Of a stretch of 64,000 nucleotides of DNA, positions 1-7,972 are shown in pieces. This DNA comes from Ruminococcus flavefaciens (GTDB lineage: Bacteria; Bacteroidota; Bacteroidia; Bacteroidales; P3). The first letter of the stretch is position 1; each line of letters opens with the position of its first letter. The notes beneath the pieces were generated by a model that had not been told where the DNA came from, made no database searches, and was given only the letters and a program-made list of their open reading frames with translations. The stretch spans positions 366,820 through 430,819 of the forward strand of contig JAMPAI010000001.1 of NCBI GenBank assembly GCA_023667315.1, given 5' to 3'. The translations under genes and the position numbers were made by a program.

Positions 1-2844
1 GCGGTGCGTATCGCCGGCAAGTATGTCCGCACGGTTACCGCGCTCTCGCACCGCAAGGGCGTGGATACGGTAACGGTGGCCGCTTCGGAGCAGGATGTTC
101 CGTTGAGCGACGTTACCTTGCGCCTCGACAATATCGTGGTGGTGCTTAACGTTACCTCCAGCCAGAACCTGAACGGAGCCGTGGCGGTGCTTACCGACAA
201 TGCGGATGCCCGGAACACGCAAACGGCCAGCATCTCCGGCACCCGCTTCGTGTTCGACAACCTGCTGCCCGCCGTCTATACCCTTACCGTCAAACGCGGC
301 GAAACGGTGCTTTACACCGATGATGAATTCGAAGTCGTCGCCAGCCGCGACGAAGACATCACCATCGGCCAGATTGCCGGAAACGGCACGCTTACCGTAA
401 AGGTGGCCACCGACAACGGCGATGAGGCCACCGGAGCCGAAATCTATCTGATGAACGAGTACAGCGGAATCGTTTACGATGAATTCGTGGGCAGTGCGGG
501 TGTTATGGTGTTCGAGGATATTTCTTTCGGAACCTATCGGTTCGGCGTGTATAAGGACGGTTTCCTCCCGCACGAGGAACTGCTGGAATTCGTTTCCGAC
601 GCCACGATCGAAATCACGCTGAAGGAACACCGTATCGCGCCCTACGCCCTCAATGCCGAAGCCGTTTACAATACCGGGAACGGAAAGGCCGATATCCGGA
701 TGGAATGGAACAATATCGGTGAATACTACTACGACGGTTTCGAAGACCACGAAGACTTCGCCATCGAATTCGAGCCCTGGACATTGATCGACGGCGACGG
801 CCTGGGTACGGCCGCCGTCAGGAACGCGGTTTATCCGCACAGGGGCGAACCTGTGGCCGCCATGGTGTTCAATCCCTATTCCACCACGCCGGCCAGCACC
901 AACGCCGCCTTCGCCCCGCTTACGGGTGCCAAGTACATGGCCCTCTTCAATGCCGTGGGTGGACCCAGCGACGACTGGGCCATCGCCCCCAAGCGCATGA
1001 TACGCAAGGGCGACATGCTGATGGTAAGTTTCCGTCAGTTGATGGAAGGCGCGCTGCCCGAACACTTTACGATTTGCGTTTCCACCACGGGAACCGACCC
1101 GGAAGACTTTATGGTGGTTTCGAATGGAAACTACATCGCTTCCGAAGCACGCTGGATGACGTTTACGGGTGATATGTCTTCTTTTGCCGGACAAGAGGTT
1201 TACGTGGCCATCCACTGCATTTCCGACAATACGGGCGACATGCTGATGATCGACGACTTCTTTATCGGCGCCGTGCCAGACAAGATGGCTTCCGTTCCGG
1301 CGGGCAAGTGGCTGAACCAGCCTAAGGCCGGCGAGTTCCGCATTTACCTCGACGGAGAATTCGTAAAGAGCGTGAACACCACTTCGTACACCTTTGCCGA
1401 TATGGCTCCCGGCGTTCACACCGTGGGCGTTTCGCAGATGTACAAGGGTGGAGAGTCCGAAATCACCACGGCGCAGGTTACCGTCGACGACTACAAGACA
1501 GTATCGGGCAAATGGGAACTGAACCTTTCGACCAACACGAACGAATCCTGTCAGGACGCCCAGGTAAGCCTTACGGATAAAGACGGAAACCGTACCGTCT
1601 ATACCGTGGACGCCGACAACAAGGTAACGGTGAACTACCTCCGTTACGGCGACTACACGCTCCGGGTGAACCTGAACGGTTTCGATCCGGTTTCGCAGAC
1701 GATTTCGCATAAGACGGCCTCGGTTACCGACATCGAGCTGGTGGAAAGCATCATCGCGCCCGCCAATCTGTTCGTAAGTCTGTCTAAGTCCGGAGAATCG
1801 TATCTGGGTACATTCACCTGGAACACGAAGGACGGCTTCAACGAAAGTTTCGAATCCTACGCCGACTTTACGCAGGACATCGGGGACTGGAAGAACATCG
1901 ACCGCGACGGACTGAAGAATTTCGGCGTTTCCAATTGCTCTTTCCCAGGCATGGGCGAGGCTTCAGCGGCTATCGTGTACAATCCTTCGGCCACCACGCC
2001 CTCCACGTCTAACGATGCCAACGTGCGTCCCCATTCGGGCGATAAGGAAGTGGTGTTCTTCTCCACCGACATGGGCACGCCCGACGATTGGTTGATTTCG
2101 CCCGTGCAGAACATCCGCGACAACTGCCAGTTGCGCTTCTTCGCCAAGAGCTATTCGAACGTGTACGGACTGGAAAGCGTTTCGGTATTGGTTTCGGAAA
2201 CGGATGCCGGCATCGGGTCGTTCAATCCGGTACGCCAGATAAACGGAATCCCCGTAGAATGGACGGAATACGTGGTGGATCTGTCGGCCTACCGGGGCAA
2301 GAACATCTACGTGGCCTTCCATTATACGCAGGCCAACACATTCTTCCTGCTGTTGGACGATATCTATATCGGACCTGCCACAGAGGCCAAGGCCGAGACC
2401 GGCCGCGCCAAGAGCTATAACGTTTACTTGGACGGCAAGCTGTCCGGAACGACCACCGAAGCCGAATACGTTTTCAAAAGCCTTGAATCGGGCCGTACTT
2501 ACGAAGCCGGCGTGGAAGCCGTTTACGCTTCCGGAACTTCGGCCAAATCGCTCTATTCGTTCAAGGTAGAGAATGTGGCTTCGGAGAAGACCGAAAAAGC
2601 GGAAAAATCCGTGTCGGTTTATCCCAACCCGGTGCGTTCAGGCTCCGAAATCCACGTGGACGTGGAAACCGCGCAGGACTACACGATTCGCTTCTACAAC
2701 ACCTACGGTCGTGCCGTATGGGAAACCGGAAGGCTGAATCAGCCGAAACAGACGCTCCGTCTGCCCGAATTGCCCGCAGGCATGTACTTTATGGAAGTGC
2801 AGACCCCGGAAGGAACTTCGTTCGGTAAATTGACGGTTCTGTAA
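1..2844 (+). CDS. T9SS-sorted surface/secreted protein with two choice-of-anchor J domains, 5' partial
   Basis: The frame is open at the window edge, so the N-terminus and any signal peptide lie upstream. About 947 residues are visible. Carboxypeptidase-regulatory-like beta domains appear near residues 40-210 and 500-580. Two choice-of-anchor J / cleaved-adhesin-type domains lie near 240-425 and 610-800, each with the DDW(A/L)I(A/S)P motif and a closing DD(F/I)(F/Y)IG. Short fibronectin-like segments follow each (YNVYLDGKLSGTTTEAEYVF). The last ~75 residues (VYPNPVRSG to GKLTVL) are a T9SS type A sorting domain, so the protein is predicted to cross the outer membrane by the type IX system and be anchored or released. 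No catalytic domain is visible in this part; a peptidase domain could lie upstream, as in gingipain-like adhesins. A terminator follows directly. Family call is firm, specific role unknown. Confidence 0.85.
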   Translation, partial: AVRIAGKYVRTVTALSHRKGVDTVTVAASEQDVPLSDVTLRLDNIVVVLNVTSSQNLNGAVAVLTDNADARNTQTASISGTRFVFDNLLPAVYTLTVKRGETVLYTDDEFEVVASRDEDITIGQIAGNGTLTVKVATDNGDEATGAEIYLMNEYSGIVYDEFVGSAGVMVFEDISFGTYRFGVYKDGFLPHEELLEFVSDATIEITLKEHRIAPYALNAEAVYNTGNGKADIRMEWNNIGEYYYDGFEDHEDFAIEFEPWTLIDGDGLGTAAVRNAVYPHRGEPVAAMVFNPYSTTPASTNAAFAPLTGAKYMALFNAVGGPSDDWAIAPKRMIRKGDMLMVSFRQLMEGALPEHFTICVSTTGTDPEDFMVVSNGNYIASEARWMTFTGDMSSFAGQEVYVAIHCISDNTGDMLMIDDFFIGAVPDKMASVPAGKWLNQPKAGEFRIYLDGEFVKSVNTTSYTFADMAPGVHTVGVSQMYKGGESEITTAQVTVDDYKTVSGKWELNLSTNTNESCQDAQVSLTDKDGNRTVYTVDADNKVTVNYLRYGDYTLRVNLNGFDPVSQTISHKTASVTDIELVESIIAPANLFVSLSKSGESYLGTFTWNTKDGFNESFESYADFTQDIGDWKNIDRDGLKNFGVSNCSFPGMGEASAAIVYNPSATTPSTSNDANVRPHSGDKEVVFFSTDMGTPDDWLISPVQNIRDNCQLRFFAKSYSNVYGLESVSVLVSETDAGIGSFNPVRQINGIPVEWTEYVVDLSAYRGKNIYVAFHYTQANTFFLLLDDIYIGPATEAKAETGRAKSYNVYLDGKLSGTTTEAEYVFKSLESGRTYEAGVEAVYASGTSAKSLYSFKVENVASEKTEKAEKSVSVYPNPVRSGSEIHVDVETAQDYTIRFYNTYGRAVWETGRLNQPKQTLRLPELPAGMYFMEVQTPEGTSFGKLTVL

Positions 2845-2867
2845 GGGGGGGGAAGTTTCTGAAACGA

Positions 2868-2899
2868 AAAAAGCCTGTTCGGAAGAACAGGCTTTTTTT
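2868..2899 (+). terminator. Bidirectional rho-independent terminator
   Basis: Stem AAGCCTGTTC / GAACAGGCTT with a GGAA loop, preceded by an A-run and followed by seven T. It closes the T9SS gene on the plus strand. Read on the minus strand it sits immediately after the CCA end of tRNA-Met, so it can terminate both. Confidence 0.9.
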
Positions 2900-2975
2900 G
2901 GTAGCGGGGACGAGAATTGAACTCGTGACCTCCGGGTTATGAATCCGACGCTCTAACCAACTGAGCTACCCCGCC
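2899..2975 (-). tRNA. tRNA-Met (anticodon CAT)
   Basis: On the minus strand the sequence folds into a cloverleaf: acceptor GGCGGGG / CCCCGCT (closing G-U), D arm GCTCAGTTGGTTAGAGC, anticodon loop TTCATAA, T arm ACGAG-TTCAATT-CTCGT, discriminator A, and an encoded CCA at 2899-2901. I cannot tell from the body alone whether a lysidine-modified isoleucine tRNA is excluded, but loop and stem fit elongator tRNA-Met. Its CCA end touches the terminator at 2868-2899. Confidence 0.9.
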
Positions 2976-2989
2976 AGATTTTGAGGGTG

Positions 2990-3019
2990 CAAAGGTAATA
3001 ATTTTTTGAATAAGACCAA
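2990..3019 (-). promoter_or_regulatory. Promoter of tRNA-Met
   Basis: On the minus strand TTG (3017-3019), a 19-nt spacer and TACCTTTG (2990-2997) match the Bacteroidota consensus TTG-N19-21-TAnnTTTG. The tRNA 5' end is 14 nt further on. Confidence 0.75.
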
Positions 3020-3095
3020 CAACAAGCGAGAATGCATTATATTTGCAGTTTGGTATAGAATGAAGTAACGTCAACACTCAAGCCGACAGCGCATT

Positions 3096-4283
3096 ATGAA
3101 AAGCATCAAGATGGTTGATATCCGCAGGCAGGACAAGCGGGTCCGCAGGCGGATAAGGAGAAGCGTAAAGCGTATCGTAAGACATTCCGACTTTATCAAC
3201 GGAAAGGAAGTGGGGCTGTTTCAGGAAAAACTCCAGCAGTATATGGGCGTGGAACACGTGATTCCCTGTGCCAACGGTACCGATGCGTTGCAGATAGCGT
3301 TGATGGCGCTCAACCTGGAGCCGGGCGACGAGGTGATCGTGCCTGCCTTTACTTTCGTTTCCACGGCGGAAGTGGTCAAGATGCTGGGGCTTAAGGTGGT
3401 GTTCGTGGATATCGACTGCAATACGTTCAACATCGACGCCACGGCCATCGAAAGTGCCATCACGAACCGCACCCGCGCCATCATTCCGGTGCATCTGTTC
3501 GGACAGTGCGCCGACATGGCCCTGATTATGGATGTCGCCGCGCGCTATAACCTGTTCGTGATCGAAGACGCCTGCCAGGCGCTGGGCGCCGACTATATCC
3601 TGCGCGAAGGTACGGGTCAGCTCAAGATGGGTCCCTTTACCTACGATTACCGTTGTGTAAAGGAAGGTATCCGCAAGAAGGCGGGTACCGTGGGGCATAT
3701 CGGCTGCACTTCGTTTTTCCCCACCAAGAACCTGGGCTGCTACGGCGACGGCGGGGCCATCTTCACCAACAGCAACGAGTTGGCCGACCGTCTGCGCAAG
3801 ATCGCGCACCATGGGGCAGGCAAACGCTACGTGCACAGTCTGGTGGGCGTGAACTCCCGCCTCGACACCGTGCAGGCGGCGGTGCTGAACGCCAAGCTGC
3901 CCTATTTGGACAGGCTGAATTTCAAGCGCGCGCAGAACGCCACCATCTACGACCGTAACTTTGTAAGTTGCATGCAGCTTAAGGTTCCCGGACGCGCGCC
4001 GCATTCCTCCCATATCTTCCACCAGTACTGCCTGCTCTGCCGCAGCGAACGCGAGCGCAACGCCCTGCGTTTCCACCTGGAAAGCCTGGGCATTCCCTCG
4101 ATGATCTATTACCCGGCGCCCCTGCACCTGCAGAAGGCCTTTGCCGACCTGGGCTACAAGGAAGGCGATTTCCCGGTGGCCGAAAGCACGGCGCAGCGTA
4201 TTCTGGCCATTCCCGTGCAGCCCTTGCTTAAACGCAAGCAGGTGGAATACATTGCCGAAGGTATATTGAGCTTTTTTGATTAA
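3096..4283 (+). CDS. DegT/DnrJ/EryC1/StrS-family PLP aminotransferase
   Basis: A 395-residue fold-type I aminotransferase of the sugar-aminotransferase family, which transfers an amino group to keto-sugar nucleotides for surface polysaccharide synthesis. Visible features: CANGTDALQIAL near residue 60 (PLP phosphate contacts), EDACQALGA near 155, and TSFFPTKNLGCYGDGGA near 205-220, whose Lys is the Schiff-base residue. Between ALGADY and TSFFPTKN there are about 37 residues, longer than the usual segment of this family. A good -7 box (TATATTTG, 3038-3045) lies upstream, but no TTG at the right distance. Unusually, it has no glycosyltransferases or nucleotide-sugar enzymes beside it; tRNA genes flank it on both sides. 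Substrate cannot be assigned. Confidence 0.88.
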   Translation: MKSIKMVDIRRQDKRVRRRIRRSVKRIVRHSDFINGKEVGLFQEKLQQYMGVEHVIPCANGTDALQIALMALNLEPGDEVIVPAFTFVSTAEVVKMLGLKVVFVDIDCNTFNIDATAIESAITNRTRAIIPVHLFGQCADMALIMDVAARYNLFVIEDACQALGADYILREGTGQLKMGPFTYDYRCVKEGIRKKAGTVGHIGCTSFFPTKNLGCYGDGGAIFTNSNELADRLRKIAHHGAGKRYVHSLVGVNSRLDTVQAAVLNAKLPYLDRLNFKRAQNATIYDRNFVSCMQLKVPGRAPHSSHIFHQYCLLCRSERERNALRFHLESLGIPSMIYYPAPLHLQKAFADLGYKEGDFPVAESTAQRILAIPVQPLLKRKQVEYIAEGILSFFD

Positions 4284-4317
4284 TTTCGCGGTTCTTTTGT
4301 CGCACCGGCATAAGCCC

Positions 4318-4389
4318 GGCCCTGTAGTTCAATGGATAGAACGGAAGTTTCCTAAACTTTAAATAGGGGTTCGATTCCCCTCGGGGCTA
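4318..4389 (+). tRNA. tRNA-Arg (anticodon CCT)
   Basis: Cloverleaf: acceptor GGCCCTG / CGGGGCT, D arm GTTCAATGGATAGAAC, anticodon loop TTCCTAA giving CCT (reads AGG), T arm AGGGG-TTCGATT-CCCCT, discriminator A. CCA is not encoded (CTG follows), unlike the tRNA-Met nearby. A TAATTTCG -7-like box is at 4281-4288. Confidence 0.92.
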
Positions 4390-4398
4390 CTGGATACG

Positions 4399-4430
4399 AA
4401 AAGCGCAACGGGTTTCCGTTGCGCTTTTTC
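4399..4430 (+). terminator. Bidirectional terminator after tRNA-Arg
   Basis: Stem AAAAGCGCAACGG / CCGTTGCGCTTTTT with loop GTTT. The A-run on the left and T-run on the right let it serve both tRNA-Arg (plus) and the convergent metal ATPase gene (minus). Confidence 0.9.
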
Positions 4431-4449
4431 GTTATCGGGGTATTCTTTT

Positions 4450-6357
4450 TCATTCCTTGACTCCGTACATCGCGCGGATGGCGTTCAGTACCGCCAGAAC
4501 CATCACGCCCACATCAGCGAAAATGGCGAGCCACATATTCACGATGCCGAAAACGCCTAATCCAAGGCAGATTCCCTTTATGCCGAGCGCCAGCACGATA
4601 TTTTCCCTTACGATGCGGAGGCATTTGCGCGAGATGCGTATCGCCTGGCCAATCTTGCGTGGATCATCGTCCATCAGCACCACATCGGCGGCTTCTATGG
4701 CGGCGTCGCTCCCCAGGGCACCCATGGCGATGCCGATGTCGGCTCTCGAAAGCACCGGCGCGTCGTTGATTCCGTCGCCAACGAACGCGGTCTTTTCGTG
4801 CGCGCCCGCCTCTTGCAGCAGTTCTTCCATGCGCGCCACCTTGCCGGCAGGCAGCAGTCCGCCGTAGAAACGGTCTATGCCGAGGCTTTGCGCCACCTGT
4901 TGCGCCACGGCGGGGGTATCGCCGGTAAGCATGACCGTTCGGCGCACCCCGGCGCGATGCAGTTCCCTTATGGCGGCTTGTGCGCCGGGTTTGAGCGTGT
5001 CGCCCATCAGGATATGCCCTTGGTAAACGCCGTCTTCGGCCACGTGGACGAGTGTGCCCGCCTCGCGGCAGGGGCAGGGTGTCAGGTTTAGGTCTGCCAT
5101 CAGTTCCTCGTTGCCGACGGCCACCGTCTTGTTGTCGAGGTCTGCCATCACGCCGTGGCCGCCCGTTTCCCGGATGCCGCTTATCCGGTTGCGATCCGTT
5201 TCCTTGCCGTACGCGCGGAGCAGGGATTTGCCGATGGGGTGGGAGGAGGCGGATTCGGCCAGAGCCGCCGTTTCCACAAGTCGGCTGTACTCCGAAAGTT
5301 CCCGGTCTTGGGCATCGTGCACGGCCTTTATCTCGAACACGCCCTTGGTAAGGGTGCCGGTCTTGTCGAACACCACCGTCTTTACTTTCGACAGGCTTTC
5401 CAGCACATTGGCGCCTTTTACGAGGATTCCCCGGCGGCTCGCCCCGCCGATGCCGGCAAAGAACGACAGCGGGATGCTTACCACCAGCGCGCACGGGCAG
5501 CTGATTACGAGAAAGGTGAGCGCGCGGTAGATCCAAGGCTCGAAGGTGATGAACCTGAAGGCCGCGCCTTGAAACAGCGCGAGGAACAGGGGCGGCAGCA
5601 ACGCGAGTGCCAGCGCACTGTAGCATACTGCAGGGGTATATACGCGGGCAAAACGGGCTATGAAGTTTTCCGATTTCGATTTGCGCGAAGCCGATTCCTC
5701 CACCAGTTCCAGGATTTTCGATACGGTGGACTCGCTGAACTCTTTGGTGGTGCGCACTTTCAGCAGTCCGTCCAGATTGATGCTGCCGCTCAGCACTTCG
5801 TGGCCCGCGCCCACCAGCCGCGGCAAGGGCTCTCCGGTAAGGGCGGCGGTGTCGAGCGACGAGCTGCCTTCCATCACCACGCCGTCGATCGGAACCTTCT
5901 CGCCCGGCTGCACGATGATGATATCTCCGGCGGGCACTTCCTCCGGATTTATCCTTACGGTCTTGCCGTCTTTCTCCACATTCGCGTAGTCGGGGCGGAT
6001 ATCCATCAGGGCGGCGATGTCGCGGCGGCTCTTGCCCACGGCATACCGCTGGAAGAACTCGCCGATCTGGTAAAACAGCATTACGGCGATCGCTTCCAGA
6101 TAGTCGCCGCTCTTTTCGTAAAGCGCCAGCGCGAAAGCCCCCACGGTGGCCACCGCCATCAGGAAGTTCTCATCGAATACGCGGCCGTTTGCGATACCCT
6201 TGCCGGCCTTTGCCAATATATCGTAGCCGATTGTCAGGTACACGGCAAGGTAAAGCGCCAGGCGCGGCCATCCCGAAACGGGGATGAACTGCAGCGCCGC
6301 GGTTACGGCAATCGTCGCGATAATCCGCGCCGGCATTGTGCGTTGTTTGCGGTTCAT
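4450..6357 (-). CDS. P1B-2 type Zn2+/Cd2+/Pb2+-exporting P-type ATPase (ZntA/CadA family)
   Basis: A 635-residue inner-membrane heavy-metal ATPase that pumps divalent soft metals out of the cytoplasm. Landmarks: TGEP (174-177), transmembrane metal site SCPCAL (286-291), phosphorylation motif DKTGT (331-335), P1B-specific SSHPIG (371-376) and GDGIND (527-532). A Lys near 594 and DVG (615-617) in the last two helices are the pattern of the zinc/cadmium/lead subgroup rather than the copper one. The N-terminus is short and has no heavy-metal-associated domain; that domain is encoded separately just upstream (6369-6584), 11 nt away, so the two are probably co-translated. The pair is divergent from a Fur-family regulator. 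Metal specificity is inferred from motifs. Confidence 0.92.
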   Translation of the reverse strand: MNRKQRTMPARIIATIAVTAALQFIPVSGWPRLALYLAVYLTIGYDILAKAGKGIANGRVFDENFLMAVATVGAFALALYEKSGDYLEAIAVMLFYQIGEFFQRYAVGKSRRDIAALMDIRPDYANVEKDGKTVRINPEEVPAGDIIIVQPGEKVPIDGVVMEGSSSLDTAALTGEPLPRLVGAGHEVLSGSINLDGLLKVRTTKEFSESTVSKILELVEESASRKSKSENFIARFARVYTPAVCYSALALALLPPLFLALFQGAAFRFITFEPWIYRALTFLVISCPCALVVSIPLSFFAGIGGASRRGILVKGANVLESLSKVKTVVFDKTGTLTKGVFEIKAVHDAQDRELSEYSRLVETAALAESASSHPIGKSLLRAYGKETDRNRISGIRETGGHGVMADLDNKTVAVGNEELMADLNLTPCPCREAGTLVHVAEDGVYQGHILMGDTLKPGAQAAIRELHRAGVRRTVMLTGDTPAVAQQVAQSLGIDRFYGGLLPAGKVARMEELLQEAGAHEKTAFVGDGINDAPVLSRADIGIAMGALGSDAAIEAADVVLMDDDPRKIGQAIRISRKCLRIVRENIVLALGIKGICLGLGVFGIVNMWLAIFADVGVMVLAVLNAIRAMYGVKE

Positions 6358-6368
6358 GGTGCGGAGGT

Positions 6369-6584
6369 TTAGCGGATAACGAAGTCGGGTTCTATCCTTT
6401 GGGCGGTTTTGAGTACGTGAGCCATCACCGCCTTGGGGTCGGCGTCGTCCTCGAAATCCACTTTCATCTTCTGGGTCATAAACGAGATGGAGGCGTTCTT
6501 GATGCCTTCCACTTTATTTACGGCGGTTTCCACTAAGTTGGCGCAATTGGCGCAGTCCACTTCGATGTTGAATGATTTTGTCAT
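6369..6584 (-). CDS. Heavy-metal-associated (HMA) domain protein, metallochaperone-like
   Basis: A 71-residue single-domain protein with the ferredoxin-like HMA fold pattern. The usual GMxCxxC loop is here EVDCANCAN, with Cys11 and Cys14 as metal ligands, followed by VKV/MKVDFED strands. The longer frame running to 7025 has no sensible sequence upstream of this Met, so the start at 6584 is preferred. It lies first in the operon with the ATPase, which lacks its own HMA domain; the natural inference is that it delivers or senses zinc/cadmium for the pump. It could alternatively buffer metal independently. Confidence 0.88.
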   Translation of the reverse strand: MTKSFNIEVDCANCANLVETAVNKVEGIKNASISFMTQKMKVDFEDDADPKAVMAHVLKTAQRIEPDFVIR

Positions 6585-6629
6585 GGTCGTGTATTTTTTT
6601 TTGACGGGACAAAAGTGGGGTTTTGCCGC

Positions 6630-6644
6630 TGCAATCGGATTGCA
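6630..6644. promoter_or_regulatory. Fur-family operator candidate, copy 1 (perfect 7-1-7 palindrome)
   Basis: TGCAATC-G-GATTGCA, a perfect 15-bp inverted repeat in the 144-bp divergent spacer between the HMA-ATPase operon and the Fur-family gene. Fur-family proteins classically bind 7-1-7 palindromes. A minus-strand AnnTTTG-like -7 (CACTTTTG) lies between it and the HMA start, so binding would overlap the upstream promoter region of the efflux operon. Confidence 0.75.
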
Positions 6645-6667
6645 AAAGGGCGTATGCAGGAAAACTT

Positions 6668-6682
6668 CGCAATCGGATTGCA
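6668..6682. promoter_or_regulatory. Fur-family operator candidate, copy 2 (near-perfect 7-1-7 palindrome)
   Basis: CGCAATC-G-GATTGCA, one end base different from copy 1 and centred 38 bp from it. It is 46 bp upstream of the regulator start codon. Two copies of the same 14-base core in one spacer make chance unlikely. Confidence 0.75.
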
Positions 6683-6728
6683 TAAAGTGTGCCGTAAATT
6701 CGCCGGGAAATAAAACGAAAGATCCGCT

Positions 6729-7154
6729 ATGAAAGACGGGAAGCAGATACTGGAACACAAGCATATAAAACTTACGCCCAACCGGATTCTGGTGTTGGAT
6801 GCCTTGCTTAAGGTGGAACACCCGGTAAGCATGATCGATCTGGATGCCATCATACAGACGATGGACAGGTCGAGTATTTTCCGGGTCTTGAACCTCTTTC
6901 ACGAGCACGATATCGTGCACAGTATCGAAGACGGTAGCGGCATCCTGAAATACGAGGTCTGTTCGGGCGAAGACCATTGCTCGATTGCCGACATGCACGT
7001 TCATTTTTATTGCGAATCCTGCCATTCCACCACCTGCTTCGAGGCGCAGCCCATCCCCATGGTGAAACTACCGCCAGACTTCACGCCCCACTCGGTAAAC
7101 TACATGATAAAGGGCCTCTGCCCCGCCTGCTCCCGAAAGGGGTGTGGGGCTTAG
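6729..7154 (+). CDS. Fur-family metal-responsive transcriptional regulator
   Basis: A 141-residue repressor with a winged-helix N-terminal half (LTPNRILVLDALL, then the recognition region MDRSSIFRVLNLFHEHDIV) and a metal-binding C-terminal half. Ligand candidates are the Cys/His-rich stretches CSGEDHCSIADMHVHFYC and ESCHSTTC plus a CPAC pair near the end (structural zinc). It is divergent from the HMA/ATPase operon and shares a spacer with two identical-core palindromes, so it most likely controls the efflux operon and itself. By motif it resembles Zur/Fur rather than PerR, but the sensed metal is an inference; derepression of an exporter by metal would be atypical for a Zur repressor. Confidence 0.88.
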   Translation: MKDGKQILEHKHIKLTPNRILVLDALLKVEHPVSMIDLDAIIQTMDRSSIFRVLNLFHEHDIVHSIEDGSGILKYEVCSGEDHCSIADMHVHFYCESCHSTTCFEAQPIPMVKLPPDFTPHSVNYMIKGLCPACSRKGCGA

Positions 7155-7402
7155 ATAAGAATTTCTTTTTCATCTTCCGGAGATGTATTGAGAAACATCG
7201 CGTAGTAAACCGGAATATAGGTAATCTTACCTTCGGTTTCCACCAAGCGGTTGTTCGACAGCACATAGCCATGCTTAATCTTGTAGTCGGGATTGGTTGC
7301 GAAGCGTGTCATGGCGCTGTGGCGCTTGTAATCCTTTCCGGACTTTACTTCAATCGGTATTACCGATAGTGAACCGTAGTCGTCTATCAGATAAATCACG
7401 AA
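7151..7402 (-). pseudogene. C-terminal fragment of a DUF4143 (AAA+) ATPase
   Basis: About 83 residues match only the C-terminal DUF4143 part of Bacteroidota ATPases normally around 400 residues long (VIPIEVKSGKDYKRHSA, then HGYVLSNN and ITYIPVYYAMFL). The N-terminal ATPase with its Walker motifs is absent from the window. The fragment begins in the same reading frame directly after the TAG stop of the YoeB-like toxin, with no RBS and only a GTG as possible start. It also overlaps the last bases of the Fur-family gene. I read it as a decayed remnant truncated when the toxin-antitoxin module arrived, not as an expressed gene. Confidence 0.8.
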
Positions 7403-7681
7403 CTAATCGTAGTGTCCATAAGCAGAAAGCACCAGCACCTTGATTTGGTCTTCGTGGATTTCATAGACAAGCCGGTGCTTCTGACTTATTCTCCGAGACC
7501 AAGTGGGGATTTCAAAACCTTTCAGTTGCTCCGGGTGGCCGGTGCCGGTGGTCGGATGCTTGGAAAGTTCATTCAAGAGTTTCAACGCTTTTTTGTAATG
7601 AGCCAGTTCGAACTTTCTGAGTTTAATCAAGTCCTCCAAGGCTGTTGTATTGTAATCAACCTTGTACATGTCCGTCAGCAA
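7403..7681 (-). CDS. Txe/YoeB-family mRNA interferase toxin
   Basis: A 92-residue RelE-superfamily toxin, expected to cleave mRNA at the ribosome when its antitoxin is degraded. Family features: HPTTGTGHPEQLKG (general-base Glu), WSRRISQKHRLVYEI (catalytic Arg and substrate-binding residues) and the terminal SAYGHYD (His-Tyr). All expected catalytic residues are present, so it looks intact. It overlaps the antitoxin gene by 26 bp; the Met at codon 5 (start 7669) is an alternative with a shorter overlap. Its stop is followed in frame by the DUF4143 remnant. Confidence 0.92.
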   Translation of the reverse strand: MLTDMYKVDYNTTALEDLIKLRKFELAHYKKALKLLNELSKHPTTGTGHPEQLKGFEIPTWSRRISQKHRLVYEIHEDQIKVLVLSAYGHYD

Positions 7682-7934
7682 TCATACGGTCTAAAAACTC
7701 ATCGAAAGACTCTCCGGGATTTGGCGAATACACCAAACCCTGTCTTGCCTGCTCCTTGGCATCCTTTATCATGGCATAGAATTCTTCCTTGCTCATCAAG
7801 GTATCGTCTTTCTCGACCCTCGACACCTTAAAGGCATCTTTCTTGCGCGTGATGAGCAACTCTATACCCTGTGTCACCTGGTCAAGATAATGGCGTTGGT
7901 TCGTTCGGAACTCGCGGGCACTGATTGTAATCAT
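7656..7934 (-). CDS. YefM/Phd-family antitoxin
   Basis: A 92-residue prevent-host-death family antitoxin. The N-terminal MITISAREFRTNQRHYLDQV is the DNA-binding Phd/YefM fold; the C-terminal half (GESFDEFLDRMIADG) is the flexible toxin-wrapping tail. The frame extends to 7994, but that extension would run through the operator palindrome and starts with unrelated residues, so Met at 7934 is preferred. It is the first gene of the module and overlaps the toxin gene, the standard arrangement for coupled synthesis. It should neutralise the toxin and autorepress at the palindrome at 7973-7997. Confidence 0.9.
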   Translation of the reverse strand: MITISAREFRTNQRHYLDQVTQGIELLITRKKDAFKVSRVEKDDTLMSKEEFYAMIKDAKEQARQGLVYSPNPGESFDEFLDRMIADGHVQG

Positions 7935-7972
7935 ATCGTTGTGTTTTTGCGGGACAAAGATACGGAAAAACA

